The position numbers and the translations under genes are program-made. Of a stretch of DNA of 10,686 nucleotides, positions 6,206 through 10,686 are shown in pieces (position 1 is the first letter of the stretch; every line of letters begins with the position of its first letter). Origin of the DNA: Candidatus Omnitrophota bacterium (GTDB lineage: Bacteria; Omnitrophota; Gorgyraeia; Zapsychrales; Fredricksoniimonadaceae); the NCBI GenBank assembly GCA_017987425.1, contig JAGNTT010000050.1:1-10686 (forward strand), in the 5' to 3' direction. The notes beneath the pieces were generated by a model. That model did no database searches. It was not told the DNA's origin and worked only from the letters and a program-made list of their open reading frames with translations.

Positions 6206-6844
6206 CTATTGGGGATTGGATTCCGACAAATGCGAAAGCAGATTGATAAGTTCGGTTGCTGCGCGTTCCATGTCGATTACGAATGAATTGACCCGGGCGA
6301 CACAATAGTTGTAGACCAGCAACGTCGGAACAGAGACGATGAGACCAAAGATAGTCGTCAAAAGCGACTGCCATATCCCGCCGGCAACATCACCGGTGGT
6401 CAAGGGGTCCATCGCAACGGCCCTAACCTGAATCATATAAAAACTCGCGGTCATACCCGTCACCGTTCCCAAAAGACCGAGGAGCGGCGCAACATGAAAG
6501 ATCGTCGACAAAGCCGGCAGGTTTTTTTCGAGCTGCGGTATTTCAACCAGGCTGACATGTTCCATCGCCTCCTTGATCTCTTCCCGTCCTGAGCCGTATT
6601 TGATGATACCGGCCTTCAGGATTTTGGCCGCGGGCGAAGGATCCTGTTCGCAAAGGACGATGGCATCCTTAAGACGATTTTGTTTAAGCAGATCGAACAC
6701 TTTCGATTTAAGCGCATACACATCCGTCGTGACGGAAGCAAAGTAAGAAATCCTGTCGATAAAAAGGGCCAGACTCACCAGTGAACAGACCGCAATCGGC
6801 CACATCACCGGACCGCCTTTGACAAAAATTTCCCATACGTTCAT
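6206..6844 (-). CDS. exbB: MotA/TolQ/ExbB-family proton-channel subunit
   Basis: This is the large subunit of the proton-driven motor, forming the ring around the ExbD helices. The 212-residue product has three transmembrane helices, at about 13-36, 112-137 and 160-182, with a cytoplasmic stretch (about 38-110) between the first two. The diagnostic segment PLLGLLGTVTGMTASFYMI (120-138) is present, as is IWQSLLTTIFGLIVSVPTLLVYN (157-179) in the third helix. Helix 3 has the two conserved threonines (T163, T164) at the channel-lining position. The ATG at 6844 has GGAGA 7 nt upstream. It follows the TPR gene by 31 nt and precedes exbD by 10 nt. It is most likely co-transcribed with both and forms a complex with ExbD and the short TonB-like protein. 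Confidence 0.95.
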   Translation of the reverse strand: MNVWEIFVKGGPVMWPIAVCSLVSLALFIDRISYFASVTTDVYALKSKVFDLLKQNRLKDAIVLCEQDPSPAAKILKAGIIKYGSGREEIKEAMEHVSLVEIPQLEKNLPALSTIFHVAPLLGLLGTVTGMTASFYMIQVRAVAMDPLTTGDVAGGIWQSLLTTIFGLIVSVPTLLVYNYCVARVNSFVIDMERAATELINLLSHLSESNPQ

Positions 6845-6875
6845 TATTTATTCTCCATGACGCTTACGCATCCGT

Positions 6876-9389
6876 TCATCTCTTATTTTTCGAAGGCCTG
6901 GAATTCTTTATCCAGTCGATTCTTTCCTGCGCATATTTCGACTCTTCGGTCTGATAGGTCAAAACTTTTTGATAGGTTGTCTTGGCATTTTCCCAGTCTT
7001 CATTGTTTTCGAAAATCCGCGCCGCACGCAAGTAGGCCTTCACCGCCCACCCGAGTTCATCTTTGTAAAGATAAGGAACTTTAAGATACGCCTCGACTGC
7101 CTTGTCCCATGCGCTCATCGCTTCATAAGCGTCACCGGTCAAAAACTGCAGCTGCACATCGTCAATTCCGCTGGCACCCTTTGAAGCCGAAAGGGCTTTG
7201 GCGTAAGTCTCGGCTTCCTGATCATAATTGCCCGCCTTGCGGTAAACCTGAGCCAGCTTCATATACGCATCCCGACGGAAATCAGGGTTGCTGTCGATGA
7301 TCTTCTGATAAGTCTCGGCGGCCTTATCGGGGGCGAGTTCTTTGGAAAATATACCGGCGATCGCGAGGCCGGCTTTGGCCGTCATTTCTTTATCGTCTTC
7401 CGGAATTCTTCTGTATTCGCTCAAAGCTTTGTCGAACTCCTTATTTAATTCATACGCCTGGCCGAGCTCATAATGCACAAGCCCGTTTTTCTCCATATCT
7501 TTAAAGCGTTTTAGGATCTGCTGGTAATGGTCGATCGCCTGCGGATAATCGGCGGCTTTGAAATAATATTGCGCCAGCCACAGCATGGCATCCGCCTCGG
7601 AATCGGTGTCGGGATATTTGTAGATGATCAGCTTAAAACGCTTGACCGCTTCCTTGTCATCGCCCTTCACGTGATAAGCTTTCGCAATCCCGATTTCGGA
7701 ATTTCGCACGACCGCAAGATCATTTGGATAAATCTTGATGATTTTCTGAAAGATCTTGATCGCGTCATCGGGTTTCGACATATTCAGATACGAAAGAGCG
7801 AGCACATAATTGGCCTCGGGAATGAAATCGGGCGGATGGTTCGGGTTTTTCAAGAAAGTTTCGATGGATTTGATGGCTGTCGGCCAGTCGCTCTTTTTGA
7901 AATAGGCAACGCCCAGATAATAATCGATGTCGGCGAGATATTTGCTTTTTGGAAAATTCTGGCGCAGACTTTGAAAGGCCAGTGTTGCGGATTCGATCTT
8001 GGCCAGTTTCAAAAGCGCGATGCCCTGACGGTACTGCACATAGTCGGCATAAACACTTCCCGGATATTCTTTGAGGATCCTGTCGTAAATTTCGACCGCT
8101 TTATCCCACCGCTCGGTGTCCTGAAAAGCGTCGCCGATCTGCGTCAGCGCGCTCACCTTGACCGTCGTACTTTTGGTTTTGTCCAGAACGCTTTGAAAAC
8201 TTGCGATCGATTTGTCAATCTGGCCCATTTTAAGATACGTCCAGGCCAGCCCGAAGTTGGCTTTTTCAACAATCTCCTGATTGCTGTTTTTCTGATCGGC
8301 CGAGCCGGACTCGATCACCGCTTCATAATCACGGATCGCCTCAGGATACTGCTGCATCGAATAATGGACATTGGCCATACCCAGATAAGACTCGGCAATC
8401 CGTGTGCTCTTGGGAAAAAGCTCGATCAATTTGGCGTAGGCATCCAGGGCTTTTTTATTCTCTCCGGTCTCAGAATAAAAACTCGCCTTCCCCAGAAAAA
8501 TTTCGTCATTCAAAACGTTCTTTTCCTGACCCAGCGTCTCAGCCTTATCAAATGCTTCAATGCCCGCATCATAATTTTTAAGCTTCAGATGCCCCCAACC
8601 CTGACTGATGAGTGAAGCCACGATCAGCACCGGATCAGAAGCCGACTCCTCGACCTTCTTATAATATATATTCGCCTCCTGGAATTTTTCTCCGTAGTAA
8701 TACGACTCGGCAATATTAAAATCCACCTGGACAAGTTTATTAGATTGGGGAAACTTAAGTAGATAACCTTTAAACAATACGATCGCCCCGGCGTAATCGC
8801 CCTGATTGTAGGAGCATTCGGCAAGCTTGAACGATGCATCCTCCGTCAATTGGTGACCCGGATATTTATCGATCAGCTTTTTAAAGATCTCACCCGCTTC
8901 CTTATATTTTTTCTGCTCGAAGAGGGTCCAGCCCAGAGAATAATATGCCTGCGGCACATAATCGGAATCCGGATAGAGATCAATCACCTGTTTGTAGTTC
9001 TTTTCGGCCTGGGCGTAATCGAGGCCTTTAAGATATGTTTCTCCCAGCCAAAAAAGCGTAGCATCCTTAAATTCAGAATACTGAAGAAGCCCCTGAAATG
9101 CGTTAAAAGCCTTCAGATACTGGCTCTTAAAAAAATAACACTGGCCGGAGAGCTGCATGGCCTGGACCCGTTTTTCGGATTGAGGATACTTGAGAAGAAA
9201 ATCTTCGATGTAGCGGATCGCGACATCATAAAATCCGTCATCAAAAGCGCTTTGCGCGACGAAGAAAAGCTCCTTCTCGGCGTCTTCCCCGGCAAAGGCA
9301 GAAGGCGACACTTGGGAAAAGGAGACAACGAATGAAACAAAGAAAATAACGCACCATATCCGTATGGATTTTAATAGCATGGCGTTCAT
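6876..9389 (-). CDS. Exported protein built of about 21 TPR units
   Basis: The 837-residue product has an N-terminal signal sequence (hydrophobic 11-27, likely cleavage AFA|GED after residue 33). From about residue 36 to 815 it is an uninterrupted array of roughly 21 tetratricopeptide units of 34-40 residues, with recurring patterns such as YKQVIDLYPDSDYVPQAYYSLG and YDRILKEYPGS. It ends in a basic tail (SRPSKNKR). It has no other domain. Such arrays bind other proteins. Beside ExbB/ExbD it recalls the TPR protein CpoB/YbgF of Tol systems, but is about three times longer and has no coiled-coil head. The start at ATG 9389 was chosen because the signal sequence follows; ATG 9380 is equally possible, and neither has a well-placed Shine-Dalgarno sequence. 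It lies 22 nt after uvrA with no visible terminator between, so read-through is likely. Confidence 0.88.
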   Translation of the reverse strand: MNAMLLKSIRIWCVIFFVSFVVSFSQVSPSAFAGEDAEKELFFVAQSAFDDGFYDVAIRYIEDFLLKYPQSEKRVQAMQLSGQCYFFKSQYLKAFNAFQGLLQYSEFKDATLFWLGETYLKGLDYAQAEKNYKQVIDLYPDSDYVPQAYYSLGWTLFEQKKYKEAGEIFKKLIDKYPGHQLTEDASFKLAECSYNQGDYAGAIVLFKGYLLKFPQSNKLVQVDFNIAESYYYGEKFQEANIYYKKVEESASDPVLIVASLISQGWGHLKLKNYDAGIEAFDKAETLGQEKNVLNDEIFLGKASFYSETGENKKALDAYAKLIELFPKSTRIAESYLGMANVHYSMQQYPEAIRDYEAVIESGSADQKNSNQEIVEKANFGLAWTYLKMGQIDKSIASFQSVLDKTKSTTVKVSALTQIGDAFQDTERWDKAVEIYDRILKEYPGSVYADYVQYRQGIALLKLAKIESATLAFQSLRQNFPKSKYLADIDYYLGVAYFKKSDWPTAIKSIETFLKNPNHPPDFIPEANYVLALSYLNMSKPDDAIKIFQKIIKIYPNDLAVVRNSEIGIAKAYHVKGDDKEAVKRFKLIIYKYPDTDSEADAMLWLAQYYFKAADYPQAIDHYQQILKRFKDMEKNGLVHYELGQAYELNKEFDKALSEYRRIPEDDKEMTAKAGLAIAGIFSKELAPDKAAETYQKIIDSNPDFRRDAYMKLAQVYRKAGNYDQEAETYAKALSASKGASGIDDVQLQFLTGDAYEAMSAWDKAVEAYLKVPYLYKDELGWAVKAYLRAARIFENNEDWENAKTTYQKVLTYQTEESKYAQERIDWIKNSRPSKNKR

Positions 9390-9411
9390 TGTACCGGTAT
9401 TAACCCTTCTT

Positions 9412-10686
9412 TTAATTCGATTGAACAGGCTGTTTGAGTTGCTTTTCACGTCGTGATTGATTGGCCGAAGACTGATCGATAAACTCCTTGAGAAAGCGCC
9501 CGGTGTGGGACTTCGGATGATTGACGATGTCATCGGGGGATCCGCTGAAGATCAGCTCTCCGCCTTTATCTCCGCCGTCGGGGCCGAGATCTATAAGATA
9601 ATCCGCGCTTTTGATCACATCCAGATTATGCTCGATGACAAGCACCGTGTTGCCGCGGTCAACAAGCCTCTGGAGGACCTGTAAAAGTTTGTCCACATCG
9701 GCAAAGTGAAGACCGGTCGTTGGTTCATCCAAAATATAAAATGTGCTTCCGGTCGCCGGCTTGCACAGTTCGCTGGCGAGCTTGACACGCTGAGCCTCGC
9801 CGCCCGAAAGCGTGGTCGCGGCCTGGCCCAATCGAATGTAGCCCAAGCCGACATCGTTTAAAGTTTTCAAAACGATCTGGATGCGCGGGATGCTGTCAAA
9901 AAGACTGATCGCCTCCTCCACCGAAAGATCCAGGACATCGGCGATGTTCTTTCCCTTAAATTCAACTTCGAGCGTCTGATCGGTAAATCGTTTACCATGA
10001 CAGATCTCGCATTGGACATACACTTCCGGTAAGAAATGCATTTCGATCTTTTTAATGCCGTCGCCGCCGCAGGCCTCGCAGCGCCCGCCTTTGACGTTAA
10101 AGCTGAAACGTCCGGGTTGATATCCGCGCATTTTCGATTCCGGAAGCTGGCTGAAGAGATCGCGGATGTGACTGTAAACACCGGTGTACGTTGCTGGATT
10201 GGACCGCGGCGTACGGCCGATGGGCGACTGATCGACGACAATGACCTTATCGATATGTTCGACGCCTTCGATCTTTTTGTGAGCGCCGGGCTTTTCCTTG
10301 GAACCATAAACTTTCTGGGCCAAAGCCTTGTATAAAATATCTTCGATCAGAGTCGATTTGCCGGAACCGGAAACACCGGTGACGCAAGCAAGGGTTCCGA
10401 AAGGAATCTGGACATCGATATTTTTCAGATTGTGCGCGGAAGCACCGATCACCTTTAAAAATTTAGTTTTCACGATTTCCCGCCGGGAATCCGGACGGCG
10501 GATCTGATACGTTCCGTTCAAATATTTACCCGTCAAAGAATCATCGCTTTTCAAAAGACCTTCGACATCGCCGGCATAAAGAACGCTGCCGCCGAATTCA
10601 CCGGCACCGGGACCGAGGTCGATCACATAATCGGCCTTGCGGATGGTTTCCTCGTCATGCTCAACAACAATGAGCGTATTCCCAAG
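9412..10686 (-). CDS. uvrA: UvrABC excision repair ATPase subunit UvrA, C-terminal part (5' end outside window)
   Basis: UvrA finds bulky DNA damage and loads UvrB in nucleotide excision repair in the cytoplasm. The frame is open to the window edge and covers the last 424 codons. The first visible residues (NTLIVVEHDEETIRKADYV, then IDLGPGAGEFGG) are the end of the first ATPase half. The second half follows: Walker A GVSGSGKSTL, the zinc module CEACGGDG ... CEICHGKRF (two CxxC pairs), the ABC signature TLSGGEAQRVKLA, Walker B FYILDEPTTGLHFADV and the switch histidine in VLVIEHN. All motifs look intact. A basic, Gln-rich tail of about 25 residues ends the protein. The GTG at 10626 is internal, not a start. 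Its role is unrelated to the envelope genes downstream, and its adjacency may only reflect a shared transcript. Confidence 0.97.
   Translation of the reverse strand, partial: LGNTLIVVEHDEETIRKADYVIDLGPGAGEFGGSVLYAGDVEGLLKSDDSLTGKYLNGTYQIRRPDSRREIVKTKFLKVIGASAHNLKNIDVQIPFGTLACVTGVSGSGKSTLIEDILYKALAQKVYGSKEKPGAHKKIEGVEHIDKVIVVDQSPIGRTPRSNPATYTGVYSHIRDLFSQLPESKMRGYQPGRFSFNVKGGRCEACGGDGIKKIEMHFLPEVYVQCEICHGKRFTDQTLEVEFKGKNIADVLDLSVEEAISLFDSIPRIQIVLKTLNDVGLGYIRLGQAATTLSGGEAQRVKLASELCKPATGSTFYILDEPTTGLHFADVDKLLQVLQRLVDRGNTVLVIEHNLDVIKSADYLIDLGPDGGDKGGELIFSGSPDDIVNHPKSHTGRFLKEFIDQSSANQSRREKQLKQPVQSN

Noticed and set aside
7527..8615. A 362-codon open frame on the plus strand
   Set aside because: It lies entirely inside the TPR gene on the opposite strand. 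The TPR frame is continuous and has clear repeats, and the antisense product has no recognisable domain, so it is a shadow.
8850..9335. A 161-codon open frame on the plus strand near the start of the TPR gene
   Set aside because: It is antisense to well-formed TPR units and has no supporting signal.
9390..9480. A promoter or terminator between uvrA and the TPR gene
   Set aside because: Only 22 nt separate the genes. I see no GC-rich hairpin with a T-run and no convincing -35/-10 pair.
9390..9533. A longer N-terminus for the TPR protein starting within the end of uvrA
   Set aside because: It would overlap uvrA by more than 120 nt, and the extra 48 residues are Ser/Arg/Asn-rich and precede a clear signal sequence, so the start at 9389 or 9380 is far better.
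10624..10626. The GTG at 10626 as the start of a short ABC protein
   Set aside because: The frame stays open to the window edge, and the residues upstream match the end of the first UvrA ATPase half, so uvrA is simply cut by the window.
1..10686. CRISPR arrays, insertion sequences, tRNA genes, phage or defence genes
   Set aside because: I saw no direct repeat arrays, transposase-like products, terminal inverted repeats or tRNA-like folds. Coding is dense and on one strand throughout.

Overview
The window is about 10.7 kb of a mid-GC bacterial chromosome. Every gene I can support lies on the minus strand, so transcription runs from high to low coordinates. It encodes a secretin, a Tol/Exb-type proton-driven module and several exported proteins, so the organism is a diderm. 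No rRNA or other taxonomic marker is present. The gene order (uvrA, long TPR protein, ExbB, ExbD, then pilus genes) and the fused PilM-PilN protein make me suspect a deep-branching lineage of the Omnitrophota/PVC kind, but this is only a guess from gene style.

In transcription order, the window opens with the C-terminal 424 codons of uvrA (9412-10686, cut by the edge). Next, 22 nt downstream, is a tight cluster: an exported protein of about 21 TPR units (6876-9389), an ExbB/TolQ proton-channel subunit (6206-6844), an ExbD/TolR subunit (5791-6195), a short single-span protein that looks like a TonB or TolA N-terminus without the C-terminal domain (5342-5791), a membrane-anchored zinc ribbon (5110-5355) and a small PilX/GspK-like pilin (4775-5110). 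The last four overlap or almost touch, which points to one mRNA and coupled translation.

A 163-nt intergenic region (4612-4774) carries a near-consensus sigma-70-type promoter. It drives a second operon that encodes the inner-membrane alignment complex and outer-membrane channel of a type IV pilus or type II secretion-like machine: a fused PilM-PilN (GspL-like) protein, PilO, PilP, the secretin PilQ, and the first 136 codons of the assembly ATPase PilB/GspE (cut by the left edge). PilB carries a textbook tandem MshEN motif, so the machine may be controlled by cyclic di-GMP.

The most notable points are: (1) a proton-driven ExbB/ExbD module with a tail-less TonB-like partner, coupled in sequence to a pilin-like gene and placed next to the pilus operon; (2) a PilM-PilN fusion whose nucleotide-binding motifs look degenerate, as in GspL; (3) the two-motif MshEN domain. 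None of the gene families is new in itself. Novelty, if any, lies in the combination of the proton-driven module with small unassigned proteins and the pilus machinery.
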